Positions 28,879 through 38,299 of a DNA stretch of 64,000 nucleotides are shown here, piece after piece; the first letter of the stretch is position 1; every line of letters begins with the position of its first letter. The DNA comes from Clostridia bacterium (GTDB taxonomy: Bacteria; Bacillota; Peptococcia; DRI-13; SM3-B62): positions 109,785 through 173,784 of the forward strand of contig JAHDQS010000029.1 of NCBI GenBank assembly GCA_018433675.1. The letters run 5' to 3'. Made by a program: the position numbers and the translations under genes. The notes under the pieces were generated by a model. That model was not told the DNA's origin. It made no database searches and saw nothing but the letters and a program-made list of their open reading frames with translations.

Positions 28879-29274
28879 TCAAAAACTCCAAAGCAAAAAA
28901 GCCGAAAAAACAAAGGGCACCAAAGGCAATGATATCTTTATGCTTCTGTAATACAAAAACCCAATCAAAAACCCCAGGCAAGAAACGAATGAAAAGTATC
29001 CTAAATAGAAAACGAACTCTGCTCCCAAATAAAAAGCCAAAGCCGTCAGTAACTTCACATCACCGCCGCCGATAGCACCCTTGGAGATAAAGTAGACAAG
29101 ACTTAAACCCCCAAAAGCATATAGGCACCAAAAGAAAGATGAGGAATAATCATCCACCGCAACCAAAGAAAACACAAAAAGTATCAGCACACCCCAGTGA
29201 GGTACTTCTCTCTTCCTTATGTCGATGATACTCAAGACAAACAGTAACAACAAAACAGCCACATTCTCATTCAT
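28879..29274 (-). CDS. prepilin peptidase, A24 family (TadV/CpaA-like)
   Basis: Membrane aspartic protease that trims prepilin leader peptides. 131 residues, the short TadV form without a methylase domain. The two catalytic aspartates are D18 in IIDIRKREVP and D72 in the GGGD motif; several transmembrane helices. Its start overlaps the end of the upstream propeller gene by 8 bp. It should process the small pilin and TadE-like proteins of this locus. Confidence 0.88.
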   Translation of the reverse strand: MNENVAVLLLLFVLSIIDIRKREVPHWGVLILFVFSLVAVDDYSSSFFWCLYAFGGLSLVYFISKGAIGGGDVKLLTALAFYLGAEFVFYLGYFSFVSCLGFLIGFLYYRSIKISLPLVPFVFSAFLLWSF

Positions 29275-30970
29275 ACCTCATATACTCCTGGTCAGATATT
29301 TCGGTCCTGATTTTGTTAAACTGACTGCCGACAACTTGGATTGTTACAGTGTCTTCTGCCTCATTGCTTCCTCGGTAAGCCTTGATTGAAACCACATATT
29401 CCCCATCAGCCATATTTCTGGGAATAATAACGACCTTATCATAATCACCGGGGTAATCATGACGCGAATACCAAGTATTCAAATCATTAGAAACCGGCAG
29501 CTCCGGAACTAAATCAGTACTAGACTCCGTTGTAAAACCGTTACCTCCGGTCCACCACATGATGGTTTCAACAGAATCCGCAAAGCCTTCCGTATCGGCA
29601 TATATTATCATGGCTTCCCCCGCTTTATACTCGCCCTTATCCGTATAACCGGAAACAGATAAGGAAGAATCGATCAACTGAACATCTAAAACCTTAGGCG
29701 TAACGGCAATATCATCCGTATGCAGCGTTGCTCGATAATTAGGATGCGTTCCGGCAGAAGAAAACTTCACAGCATCACCGCCCGGAATGATGGATTTCCA
29801 GACTGCTCCGTCAACTGTTACCTCCCAAGCAACACTTGTATCGGGTGGAGTATCTACATTAGCCAACAACTTAAGTCCCGTTACACCATAACCAGCTGTT
29901 GCCGCCCTACCGACAAGCAACTGATCGTTGGCGAAACCGATACCGTCCAAACCTGTTATCCGTAAATCCGGTATTTCCTCCATGCCGCTACCGTTGAAGG
30001 CATAATAAGAAACTTGAGGATTTCCTGTGTTTTCTTCTAAAACGGCATAATCAAAAGAGCCCGGTTTTAAAGCCACGGCCAATGGATTATTCAGCCCGGC
30101 AAGGGACAAAGCCCCGTTATATATCATGCTTGAACCGTCGTAGTTATAAGCCTTGACATCATTATCATCTATAACTAAATAAAACCCTCCGTCTTTGCTG
30201 ACAGAAAGGCTTTTGGGATCGGTTAATCCACCCGGAGTTTGGATACTCTTGGAGGCATCAAGAACCATCTCACTGCCGTTGTATGAATAATGTCGTATTT
30301 CCTTCCTCGCCTTATCCAGTACGACACAAGCGAAATTATCATTCTCTAAAGAGAGGCTGACCGGATTGCCGGAAGTCCCGGTATCAAAGCTTAAAAAGTG
30401 ATTAGGAGCCATGCCTAGAGTGTCATAGCTATACCAATTAAGATCAGCCTTATCAAGCAGGGCAAAATCGTATGTGTCGGAATAAACATCTATGGCCCGG
30501 GGATCATCCAAAGCGCTGATGCTTAACGAGCCGTTGTGGACCATGCCACTACCGTCATAATGATACCAACACGCCGTCTTTGAGCCCCGATCCAGGACAA
30601 TATATTCGCCTGGTCGACCGGCTATACTGACCGGTTCGGCAAGACCTCCATTAATACTGTGTCCCACGCTTAACACCATGCCGGAACCGTTGTATTGATA
30701 CGTTTCCACTGCATCGTCATTTATTAGCGTTACATCATAGCTATCAGGATATAAAAGTAATGAATTGGCAAGATTCTTTTTGGCTAATGTGACCCAACCG
30801 TTTGCAACATCCACCCGGGCCGTCGTTTTCGCCAAATCGATCTGATCTGTATTTAAGAATGTATCATCAATAAACATTTCGCTTCCCTTGGCCGGTACAC
30901 AAGGCAATAGCATAAACAAAAGAAACACGAAAACAGTTAACGTTTTAAATAAATCCTTTCCGTATATCAC
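29267..30970 (-). CDS. secreted protein with six-fold propeller-like repeats
   Basis: 567 residues. Signal peptide (about 1-30), then six repeats of roughly 50 residues between about 85 and 345, each with a Tyr-x-Tyr/Phe-Asn/Asp-Gly-Ser-x-Met core (e.g. YQYNGSGM, YHYDGSGM, YNYDGSSM), which suggests a beta-propeller. Ig-like segments fill the C-terminal 200 residues. GTG start with GGAGGTG 8 nt upstream. It sits between CpaB and the prepilin peptidase, a place where standard Tad loci have no such gene; possibly an exported scaffold or pilus-bound lectin. Confidence 0.65.
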   Translation of the reverse strand: MIYGKDLFKTLTVFVFLLFMLLPCVPAKGSEMFIDDTFLNTDQIDLAKTTARVDVANGWVTLAKKNLANSLLLYPDSYDVTLINDDAVETYQYNGSGMVLSVGHSINGGLAEPVSIAGRPGEYIVLDRGSKTACWYHYDGSGMVHNGSLSISALDDPRAIDVYSDTYDFALLDKADLNWYSYDTLGMAPNHFLSFDTGTSGNPVSLSLENDNFACVVLDKARKEIRHYSYNGSEMVLDASKSIQTPGGLTDPKSLSVSKDGGFYLVIDDNDVKAYNYDGSSMIYNGALSLAGLNNPLAVALKPGSFDYAVLEENTGNPQVSYYAFNGSGMEEIPDLRITGLDGIGFANDQLLVGRAATAGYGVTGLKLLANVDTPPDTSVAWEVTVDGAVWKSIIPGGDAVKFSSAGTHPNYRATLHTDDIAVTPKVLDVQLIDSSLSVSGYTDKGEYKAGEAMIIYADTEGFADSVETIMWWTGGNGFTTESSTDLVPELPVSNDLNTWYSRHDYPGDYDKVVIIPRNMADGEYVVSIKAYRGSNEAEDTVTIQVVGSQFNKIRTEISDQEYMRYE

Positions 30971-30985
30971 CTCTATCTCACCTCC

Positions 30986-31618
30986 TTAATACCCAAGCAG
31001 AAACAGACGACCTTTTGTTTCATATCGCTTTAAATCAACGGCCTCCTCGGGCTTTAAGATAACAGTGACCGTGGCCGGTATCACACCTGTAATATCATAT
31101 TTATTGTTGCTCTTATCCGAATTTAAATCATAGCCGGCCTTATCCGTGATTTTTGTTATCGGTACATCAGAATACAACTGTTCTGAAGTTTTTCCGTCAT
31201 TTGAGGCATATCCGATGCCGACAAGATCCCCGGGTAAAACAGCACCGGCCAAGGAATCAGGCAAACTGATGGAAAAAGATACCCTGACCATCCCCTCCGG
31301 CACTATCATTGCTTTTTTCTCAGCTATATCCGATTCAAATAAAGGAGTACCCTCCTTAAGTTCCCTTAACGCATATTTTCCTTCCGTATCCTCTAAACTT
31401 TGAACAAATTCTGAGTTAACAATGCTTTCGGGATAATCCTTGATCTCAAGCCTTCCTTTCTCCAGGAGTGAATTAACAGGGATATCGCTTTTAGCCACAA
31501 CCACCTGAGCATATTTTACTTCCTTAGTACGAATAAATGTGGTTTCCTTGTATGCAACTATCACACCTAAAACAAGACAAATAAAAATCAAGATCAGTTT
31601 TTTCTTGTTAATTAACAA
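30986..31618 (-). CDS. cpaB: Flp pilus assembly protein CpaB/RcpC (SAF domain)
   Basis: Single N-terminal membrane helix followed by a SAF domain (VVVAKSDIPVNSLLEKGRLEI) and the CpaB/RcpC region with PEGMVRVSFSISL and GAVLPGDLVGI. I place the start at TTG 31618, 6 nt after GAGGTG; the longer frame to 31648 has no ribosome site and would overlap the upstream gene. In Gram-negatives RcpC sits in the periplasm; in this apparent monoderm it would lie on the outer face of the membrane. About 210 residues. Confidence 0.8.
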   Translation of the reverse strand: MLINKKKLILIFICLVLGVIVAYKETTFIRTKEVKYAQVVVAKSDIPVNSLLEKGRLEIKDYPESIVNSEFVQSLEDTEGKYALRELKEGTPLFESDIAEKKAMIVPEGMVRVSFSISLPDSLAGAVLPGDLVGIGYASNDGKTSEQLYSDVPITKITDKAGYDLNSDKSNNKYDITGVIPATVTVILKPEEAVDLKRYETKGRLFLLGY

Positions 31619-31628
31619 ATAGATCACC

Positions 31629-32123
31629 TCATTCCAATACAACATCACTGTCTATATGAATCCGGAAAGGATAGTTATCACCTAACAGGCCACCTAAGAC
31701 GGGCCTTTTCAATGTCATTCTCACAATCGTATGAATTGCGGGAGACTCTAAAGAATTCCCGCAAGAACACACGGCAGGTAAGTCATCTTGGTTGTATACC
31801 TCGAATTCTTCTATCACCGGAAGGTCAACGCAAATCCTCTGTATATTATCATGCAGATACGAAATAAAGGTTGCTTCGGCCTCATTTTCGTCTATTTCAA
31901 GTACGTTATAGCTTAAGGCCTCTTGATCGATTTCACCTGAAGCAGCTAAACATGAAGCCATGACAGCGTCCTTGGCTTTTTCCATATTTGTTTTCAACAC
32001 CATATAATCTAAGACCATCATACTTAAAAGAAAAAACGAAAAAATGAAGAGCAGGCCCAGCAGCATAACTGCCGAGCCTTTTTTATCTCTCATAATGCTT
32101 ACTGGTGCTTTTGAGTGGCCCAC
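31629..32123 (-). CDS. TadE-like pseudopilin
   Basis: 164 residues with a single hydrophobic segment near the N-terminus after RDKKGSAVML (a possible prepilin-type cleavage site KKG^SAVML), then an extracellular part with two cysteines in CSCGN. The GTG start at 32123 overlaps the previous gene by 41 bp; an internal ATG at 32093 would also retain the whole hydrophobic domain. Fits minor pilins TadE/TadF. Confidence 0.65.
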   Translation of the reverse strand: MGHSKAPVSIMRDKKGSAVMLLGLLFIFSFFLLSMMVLDYMVLKTNMEKAKDAVMASCLAASGEIDQEALSYNVLEIDENEAEATFISYLHDNIQRICVDLPVIEEFEVYNQDDLPAVCSCGNSLESPAIHTIVRMTLKRPVLGGLLGDNYPFRIHIDSDVVLE

Positions 32124-32520
32124 AGGTCATCACCCCATCTTCCTCTACCCTATCCAGGCCGGTCAATGTCAGGGAGAATCTCGTCTTTGTGTAGTTGTAA
32201 CTAATTGATATAATCACATCTTCTCCATATTCCACCGGATACGGGGTGTAATCGATCGTCAGATCATCTTCAACAAAACCCTTTTCTGTCAGATATAAAA
32301 CCAAATCCCCATGATCGGCAGGGGTAAGCCCGCCTTGCGACTCCATCCTCAAAATCGCTTGGCGGGCAGCTTGTTTTAAAATATCGTATTTGTGTATTTC
32401 CTGAAATATGTAAAACCCGTCCCAGAGAGGAAAAAGAAAAAGTGGCAGAATAAGCAAAACAGCAATTATTTCACTGCTGCCGCGTCTGGTTTTAAGCAAG
32501 TTCAACATCTCAATCATCAT
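32083..32520 (-). CDS. TadE-like pseudopilin
   Basis: 145 residues. The N-terminus KTRRGSSEIIAVLLILPLFLFPLW is a prepilin-like leader: positive residues, Gly, then Ser-Ser-Glu (Glu at +3) and a hydrophobic helix. The rest is a beta-rich exported part. Overlaps the small pilin gene upstream by 11 bp. Confidence 0.7.
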   Translation of the reverse strand: MMIEMLNLLKTRRGSSEIIAVLLILPLFLFPLWDGFYIFQEIHKYDILKQAARQAILRMESQGGLTPADHGDLVLYLTEKGFVEDDLTIDYTPYPVEYGEDVIISISYNYTKTRFSLTLTGLDRVEEDGVMTCGPLKSTSKHYER

Positions 32521-32716
32521 TTAAAGTTTCGGTAAGTTGTGTGTTTAGATCGGTCGCCCCGGACACCATGGTCTCACCGATATCCTGGATGTAAGGGGCC
32601 ACGGCCAGGATGATAAAAATAATCAGCACGATCCAGCCCACCGTATTTGTATCCCCTTTCTTCTCTTTCAAAATCCTTTCAATCAAACCAAACATCTTTT
32701 TCAACACAACAATCAT
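32510..32716 (-). CDS. small single-helix protein, candidate major Flp-type pilin
   Basis: 68 residues: basic leader ending KEKKG21, a hydrophobic helix (about 26-41) and a short polar tail. Size and place between TadC and TadE genes fit an Flp pilin. It lacks the usual Glu at +5 after the cleavage glycine, so it may be processed differently or be a membrane scaffold. Confidence 0.5.
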   Translation of the reverse strand: MIVVLKKMFGLIERILKEKKGDTNTVGWIVLIIFIILAVAPYIQDIGETMVSGATDLNTQLTETLNDD

Positions 32717-32724
32717 CCTCCATT

Positions 32725-33555
32725 CTAATTAAAAATGTTATGCAATCCTGTATCTAAAATCGAAAAATATGGATAAAACACTAAGATGGCGATGGTAACC
32801 GCCATAAATGAACAAGCCAGTAAAACCCGATATTCAACCGCCTTCCCTTCCCTTTCTATAACAGCGAGCATTTTATTGGACTGAGAATGAGCAAGAGACT
32901 GCAGCATCTCCCTTGCCTTACCCGTCCTGGTATCCTGCAAAAGGGCCAGCACTAAAAGATCGACGTCATACATATCGGCATTATCTTTGAAGTCTAACAA
33001 GGCAGCTTCTTTATCTTTTGTCACTGCATATCTGGCGGCCAATAAGGATAACTCCTTTTTTAGCTCTTTCCCGTTAACATATTCCGCCGCCAAATAAAAG
33101 GCAGTACCGACATCCATACCGGACTCGGCAGCCGATTCGAAAATATCTACTACATCGGGTAATTCTTTATCGAAATATTTTTTTCTTTCATTCTTGACCA
33201 TGACAAGAATCACATCCGGCAAAAAGAAGCAAAAAAAAGAGACTATCAAAAGATAGTAGAGATTAGATCTAAGATACAACTGAATACCCGCCATGACAAA
33301 GGGCAAAACGATTTTAAGACCTACAAAGCTATCAATTGTAATACCCCATGGATTACCGGCTTGTTTAAGGTTTTTTTCGACCTCCCTCCTATTGAAATAT
33401 CTTAAAAACTTCTCTCCTAAGCGACCTACCCCCTTTCTTATGTCAACGCTCGTCTCTTGACCTAAGGCTCTCTTTAGCTTTTTATCATGGGACAGAAAGA
33501 TGTGTCCCAAAAGCAAAAAAAACAAAACAGCAAAGAAGGCAATTTTAATAAACAC
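32725..33555 (-). CDS. tadC: TadC-like inner-membrane platform protein (GspF/T2SSF domain)
   Basis: 276 residues with a T2SSF domain: helices at the N-terminus and about 75-115, a cytoplasmic segment with ELPDVVDIFESAAESGMDVGTAF-type pattern (about 130-220), and a C-terminal hydrophobic helix. It works with CpaF and TadB to drive pilus assembly. ATG overlaps the tadB stop by one base, so the two are coupled. Confidence 0.82.
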   Translation of the reverse strand: MFIKIAFFAVLFFLLLGHIFLSHDKKLKRALGQETSVDIRKGVGRLGEKFLRYFNRREVEKNLKQAGNPWGITIDSFVGLKIVLPFVMAGIQLYLRSNLYYLLIVSFFCFFLPDVILVMVKNERKKYFDKELPDVVDIFESAAESGMDVGTAFYLAAEYVNGKELKKELSLLAARYAVTKDKEAALLDFKDNADMYDVDLLVLALLQDTRTGKAREMLQSLAHSQSNKMLAVIEREGKAVEYRVLLACSFMAVTIAILVFYPYFSILDTGLHNIFN

Positions 33556-34442
33556 TAATATGCGCCCCCTTTAAAAAGGCGAAATGAGGTAAAGACACCA
33601 AAAACAACCGCCAGCAAATTCAGCAGAATAAGACCATTGCCCATAAGCGTGGAGCTTAACACATAGGCAGCATTATCATCTATTTTGAAAAGTGATGCCA
33701 AACAAGCAATATCTACAAAAGTCATGATAGCTATGGCAATGATCCCTACATAAGCCGAGGAGTAAAGGGATAAACGCGATGATTCCATGCGTTGTGATTG
33801 GGTGTTGAGTTTATCAAGCATAATACCGTAATCCCCTCCATGCAAAAGATATAGCTTGGTAAACTTCAGGAACTTGATCAACTCTCTCTCCCCTACCCTA
33901 TCCATGAGTTCATCTAAGCAAACTGTGAAGTTAACGTTGGATCTGTCGTATTTATACACTGCCTCTTTAACGTACGTTTTTAAGGGCTCTCCTGTATAAT
34001 CGGCTGCATTTCTATACGCGCCGACAATATCACCGGACAAAGAGTAAAATCCGGCCAGAGAACAGAGAAAACCGTGATAGTTTTTCCGGACTCTCCGAAT
34101 GTTGTAAATTCGCAGGAGTTTCAAGGCTAATAAAGGAATGAGGCTTGAAATCAATCCACAACAAACGGCCGGAACGATGCTTTTCATTATTTGGTATGAG
34201 AAAAAGAAAATGGCAAAGAATGCGGCACAGGATATTGTCAAAAACGAGTATGTATTAAAGAAGGGCATCCTCATATCCATGGCCGACGACTTAATCAGTA
34301 CTTCAATATCCCGAAAGAGCTTGACTTTGTTGAGGAATATAGCAAACCTTGCTTTTTGTTTCTCCCTAATACCCCTGAAGCCTAATGATGTAAAAAGCAG
34401 ATAAAAAAGAAGTGTCAGAAACAGTGTTTTAACTAATATCAA
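33555..34442 (-). CDS. tadB: TadB-like inner-membrane platform protein (GspF/T2SSF domain)
   Basis: About 295 residues, multiple hydrophobic helices and a T2SSF-like cytoplasmic segment (FYSLSGDIVGAYRNA to LHGGDYGIMLDKL). I start at TTG 34442, 11 nt after AAAGGAGG; the longer frame from 34511 would overlap cpaF by 83 bp without a ribosome site. Even so the start overlaps the cpaF stop by 14 bp. Confidence 0.78.
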   Translation of the reverse strand: MILVKTLFLTLLFYLLFTSLGFRGIREKQKARFAIFLNKVKLFRDIEVLIKSSAMDMRMPFFNTYSFLTISCAAFFAIFFFSYQIMKSIVPAVCCGLISSLIPLLALKLLRIYNIRRVRKNYHGFLCSLAGFYSLSGDIVGAYRNAADYTGEPLKTYVKEAVYKYDRSNVNFTVCLDELMDRVGERELIKFLKFTKLYLLHGGDYGIMLDKLNTQSQRMESSRLSLYSSAYVGIIAIAIMTFVDIACLASLFKIDDNAAYVLSSTLMGNGLILLNLLAVVFGVFTSFRLFKGGAY

Positions 34443-35634
34443 CCTTCGATAAACCTCCTTTCTCCCCCTTGGAGAACAATCTCTTGTATGATATTTTTTT
34501 ACTTCTCTCATCGTATCCCACGATACTAACTATTTCTTGGATACGATAATCCTTCATGAAAATAATCTGGTTTAAAGAAGATACCAATAGTTCTTTCAGA
34601 TATTCACCGGTGAGGTTGGTATCGGCTCTTTTCATCAATAAAACAAGCCTGTCCACTGTCTCTTGAGCGCTGTTGGCATGGACGGTAGCCATTGATCCAA
34701 GGTGACCGGTAAAAACCGCATTAAAGAAGTCAAAGGCCTCCCGGTCCTTCAGTTCACCGATGAACATCCTATCCAGACTCATTAAAAGGCCAAAACGTGT
34801 CAGGTCAAATAAAGTGTAATTTTTATTTCCAGAGACATCCGAGACCTTCACCAATTGGCTGACAATATCCGGATGTGTGACTGTGATTTCATTTGTCTCT
34901 TGGATCAACAGGCCTCTTTCTGTGTGAGGGACTTCATTAATCAGAGCGCCTAAAAGAGTGGTTTTTCCACTCCCGCCTTTTCCGGCAATTATTATCGTAT
35001 CTTTGGCGGCAATTGAATCCTTGAGATGCTTGTACATAGCTTCATCAATCATCTCGAGTTGGATGAGTTCGGATAATAAAAAGCCCGTGGTGGGCTTTCT
35101 TATTGACAAAGACGGACAACCGACATTGATCGGCTCAATGGAAATTACAATACGCAGGTTTCTTTTTCTATCGGTCACTATTACTTCAGACTCATTTTCG
35201 TTTATCCGTCCCCCACAGATGGCAGCTACTTTCCGGCAAAAGGCCAGCAATCTTTGATTATTGCCAAAATCCACCGAAACACGTTTTTTTACGCCTTTTG
35301 TCACCGCATAGACGGTATTAGGATTATTGATATATATATCTGAGACGTTACCATCATTGAGTAAAGGTTCAAGAGGGCCGTAACCAAAGATGTTATCAAA
35401 CACATTATTGATTATCGTCTCTCGGGGAATAGGATTGTTCTCAAGCTTATCAATAATCTTTATGATTTCGGCTTCAAGAATGGATTTAGTTGCACTTCCG
35501 GTTTCTACTTGCGATATTAATTTGTAATGGTTATTGACCAGGCTATCCGTTACTTGATCAACGATGATGTTGATATTCTCCGTTTCTGTGCCTCTTGCTG
35601 TGGTATTCCTTACTTCAAAAGGATTATGTTGCAT
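34429..35634 (-). CDS. cpaF: CpaF-like pilus assembly/secretion ATPase (first copy)
   Basis: VirB11/PilT-type hexameric ATPase, 401 residues. N-terminal domain, then Walker A AGKGGSGKTT (about 215-224), Asp-box and Walker B region RMFIGELKDREAF, and His-box ATVHANS. It should power the Tad pilus with TadB/TadC directly downstream. A second CpaF (40343-41710) sits at the other end of the locus and is clearly divergent. Confidence 0.9.
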   Translation of the reverse strand: MQHNPFEVRNTTARGTETENINIIVDQVTDSLVNNHYKLISQVETGSATKSILEAEIIKIIDKLENNPIPRETIINNVFDNIFGYGPLEPLLNDGNVSDIYINNPNTVYAVTKGVKKRVSVDFGNNQRLLAFCRKVAAICGGRINENESEVIVTDRKRNLRIVISIEPINVGCPSLSIRKPTTGFLLSELIQLEMIDEAMYKHLKDSIAAKDTIIIAGKGGSGKTTLLGALINEVPHTERGLLIQETNEITVTHPDIVSQLVKVSDVSGNKNYTLFDLTRFGLLMSLDRMFIGELKDREAFDFFNAVFTGHLGSMATVHANSAQETVDRLVLLMKRADTNLTGEYLKELLVSSLNQIIFMKDYRIQEIVSIVGYDERSKKISYKRLFSKGEKGGLSKVDIS

Positions 35635-35638
35635 CTTT

Positions 35639-36961
35639 TCACCTCTTTAAAAAAGACAGTATATTATTCTTTTTCTTCCCTTCTGCAAATATCAAATCAT
35701 TAAATAGGTTCTCAAACCCTTTTTCCACAGGGATACCTTTATTTAAAGCCTCAATTACGTTATCGGTATATTTGTATACCCCGCCAATTTGATATTCACT
35801 AAATGCCTTACGGAGTGTATCTGCATCAATACTCTTAAAGGATAGTTTGTTGAAGTGTATTTCAAAGTGTTCTTTTGGCACTCCCCACTTATCCTTGATA
35901 AAGTCTAGCCACCGCAGCGTTTCCTCTATTGATTTGTATGTAGGTTCGACAACCACGCTTACCATATCTGCGCCCTGCAAAGCTGATACCGTCCCACTGA
36001 AAAAGAGACCGGCATTTGTATCAATGATGATATATGGAGATTTCAAGTTATTTTTCACCAAATCAAAGTACTCAGGACCCCAGGAATTGATCCGGTATAG
36101 GTCAATGCCTGTAAAAATCTTAAGATTGGGTATTTTGCTGTATGTAACCATATTGTTTTCAATAACTGCTTGATTCAAAAATCCTTTTTCTATCGCATCG
36201 ATTATTTCCAACGTATCTTTGGGCATGACATTAAACCAATAATGGCAAGACGGGTTTGCCTCCTTAAAATCCAGCAGAACCACATTTTCCCCTGTCTTTT
36301 TAGCCAATTGGTAAGCTTGTGAAGCCGCCAGAGTTGTTTTTCCTTCACCTCCGGAAGCCGACCACCAGGTTATTATTCGTTGACGTTTGACTTCTTTGAT
36401 CTCTCTGATTACTAATTTTTCAACCTCTTTTTCAACTACTTTCTCTTTTACTTCTGAGACCAGAGGCATCCGTTTGATCTGGTTTTCCGCCTCAGGCGCC
36501 AGTTTAAACCGGGCAACATCCGAATAATTGCCCGGCCTGTAGATCTTTTTGATAATATCGACGGGATGAATATCCTTGCCGGCAATGATGTCCCAGATGC
36601 CTAGCTCAACGACTTTGCGCAACAAAGGACTTCCTTGTTCAAGGGATGTTATAAAGATGATACGGGTATCCTTTCCGGCCTCGCTTTTAACCTCTAACCT
36701 TATCTCTTCGAACAACACTTCTAATTCTACTGTGCCCGGAAGCTTATCATACAAGACAATTACATCCGGTCTGCAGGCCTTGGCCTTTTCAATGAGCCTT
36801 TCTTTATACTTTACTTCATCGACAATTAAAATGGGCTCTACCCATTTAGAAAGCCCATCATGCTTAAGTGATTTTTCCAGTTCTTTAATACCGGCCTCGT
36901 TCTCCAATTTGAACATAATAGAATCGATGGCCGGATGATTTGTAGCAAGTAGTAAGCGCAC
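35639..36961 (-). CDS. cpaE: CpaE/TadZ-like MinD-type ATPase
   Basis: 440 residues. An N-terminal receiver-like domain (about 1-135), a charged linker, then a deviant Walker A SASGGEGKTT (about 200) and MinD/ParA-type IIIDTNAG. TadZ/CpaE positions the pilus machine at a cell site. Ends 5 bp before cpaF, the normal cpaE-cpaF order. Confidence 0.85.
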   Translation of the reverse strand: MRLLLATNHPAIDSIMFKLENEAGIKELEKSLKHDGLSKWVEPILIVDEVKYKERLIEKAKACRPDVIVLYDKLPGTVELEVLFEEIRLEVKSEAGKDTRIIFITSLEQGSPLLRKVVELGIWDIIAGKDIHPVDIIKKIYRPGNYSDVARFKLAPEAENQIKRMPLVSEVKEKVVEKEVEKLVIREIKEVKRQRIITWWSASGGEGKTTLAASQAYQLAKKTGENVVLLDFKEANPSCHYWFNVMPKDTLEIIDAIEKGFLNQAVIENNMVTYSKIPNLKIFTGIDLYRINSWGPEYFDLVKNNLKSPYIIIDTNAGLFFSGTVSALQGADMVSVVVEPTYKSIEETLRWLDFIKDKWGVPKEHFEIHFNKLSFKSIDADTLRKAFSEYQIGGVYKYTDNVIEALNKGIPVEKGFENLFNDLIFAEGKKKNNILSFLKR

Positions 36962-36972
36962 GCCTTTACCCC

Positions 36973-38295
36973 CTATTCATCTTTTGTTGCAATTCTTGTA
37001 TACGAATCATCGTACATATCACCATAAATGGCCACTTCTTTTGCTCTAATCAGGCAAAGATCGTGTTTTCCGACTTCTTCTATGTAGACAACTACTTCGT
37101 AGTACCCGTCTTTGTTGTTTATATCAGTGTAGTGCTTCCTTTCCCAGACACGTGTTCCATCGTGGAAGTCTAATCTTTTCTCTGGCAGTTCCCAGGTTAT
37201 ATTCTTATCCCCGGGTTTGCCCTTTGTGGCCTCCATAGGCACGCTCTCGACAAATCTGCCCGCCGTGTTATAGAAGTAGGCGGTGACCTTGGTAGGTCCC
37301 TTGTATGTACCACCATGAGCAGAAGCCCCATCCGGTACTTGTGTTTCCCAGTCGTTAGTGTATTGTGTTTTTACCGTTACTTCAAAGCCGTATCCGGCTC
37401 TGGTTACTTCATTAGGATCCCAGCCGTAGATGTTAATATCCTTGTACGGTGTCCCCTGCCTTCCCGAGTATTTTGGCGTTCTCTTTTGGGTGTCAGGGAT
37501 GATCTCCCAGGATCCTCTGCTTTCCCGATCTGACTCTTTGGGATTATCCGGATCCGTAGGTATTCCTTGTTTGGTGTTAACAGAGATACTTGCGCTTAAA
37601 GTCTCAGAGTACGTTGGTATAGCCCATTTATTCTCAATCCAGGAACAGTCATATTCCTCTCCTTCTTCATCGTAACAGGTAGCAGGATGGTAGACTTCCC
37701 AGGTATATAGTTCTTCCCAGGTTTGTGTTATGCTGGGCTTTTCCAGACAGCCCAGTTTGGCAGGTGCTTTCGGCTGAGGCGGCGGCGGTTGTGGTGCCTG
37801 ATCGCCGTACCATTCGACAATCACCGGCAGGTACCAACGACGGCCTTCTACAAGCTTGTTTTGCCATTCTTTTTTCACGTCGTCATAAGTACCACTTAAA
37901 GTTAATGACACGGTTTTATCCCAGACTTGACGATAGTTATTAGGCCTAAATATGTAAAAGTTAAATTCAAAATCATCATAACTTAATCCTTGATGCCCGC
38001 CCAGTTGGTTGTATTGTTCCTCGGTTATGTCTAAAGAGACGATTTTGTAGTCTACGTTCTCATATTCAGCCAAGCTTTCCGGTGCTTCCAGATTGAAGGT
38101 ACATTCTTTTTCCTGACCGGGGCAGCCGGTATATTGCCAGGTTACGCCGTCGGAATGCCTCCAGATGTCCCAGGATCCAACATATATTAAACTCATAACA
38201 GGCTGTGCTGCTTCAGCCGGTACATACAATCCTGTGAGAAGAATTAAAACTAGAACAAGGCCGATTAAGGCCTTGTAGACTACCCTGTTTTTCAT
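36973..38295 (-). CDS. secreted protein of unknown function in the Tad locus
   Basis: About 440 residues. Signal peptide to PAEAAQ, a Cys-containing beta-rich N-terminal part, a proline run (QPPPPQPKAPAK, about 180), then a second beta-rich domain with Trp and Tyr. No known family recognised. I start at ATG 38295, 11 nt after GGAGG, rather than at 38316, which would overlap the upstream gene. Likely an exported structural component. Confidence 0.65.
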   Translation of the reverse strand: MKNRVVYKALIGLVLVLILLTGLYVPAEAAQPVMSLIYVGSWDIWRHSDGVTWQYTGCPGQEKECTFNLEAPESLAEYENVDYKIVSLDITEEQYNQLGGHQGLSYDDFEFNFYIFRPNNYRQVWDKTVSLTLSGTYDDVKKEWQNKLVEGRRWYLPVIVEWYGDQAPQPPPPQPKAPAKLGCLEKPSITQTWEELYTWEVYHPATCYDEEGEEYDCSWIENKWAIPTYSETLSASISVNTKQGIPTDPDNPKESDRESRGSWEIIPDTQKRTPKYSGRQGTPYKDINIYGWDPNEVTRAGYGFEVTVKTQYTNDWETQVPDGASAHGGTYKGPTKVTAYFYNTAGRFVESVPMEATKGKPGDKNITWELPEKRLDFHDGTRVWERKHYTDINNKDGYYEVVVYIEEVGKHDLCLIRAKEVAIYGDMYDDSYTRIATKDE

Positions 38296-38299
38296 ATAT

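Noticed and set aside
37667..37943. ORFs opposite the proline-run of the secreted protein
   Set aside because: They are long only because the opposite strand is codon-biased; no ribosome site or family match.
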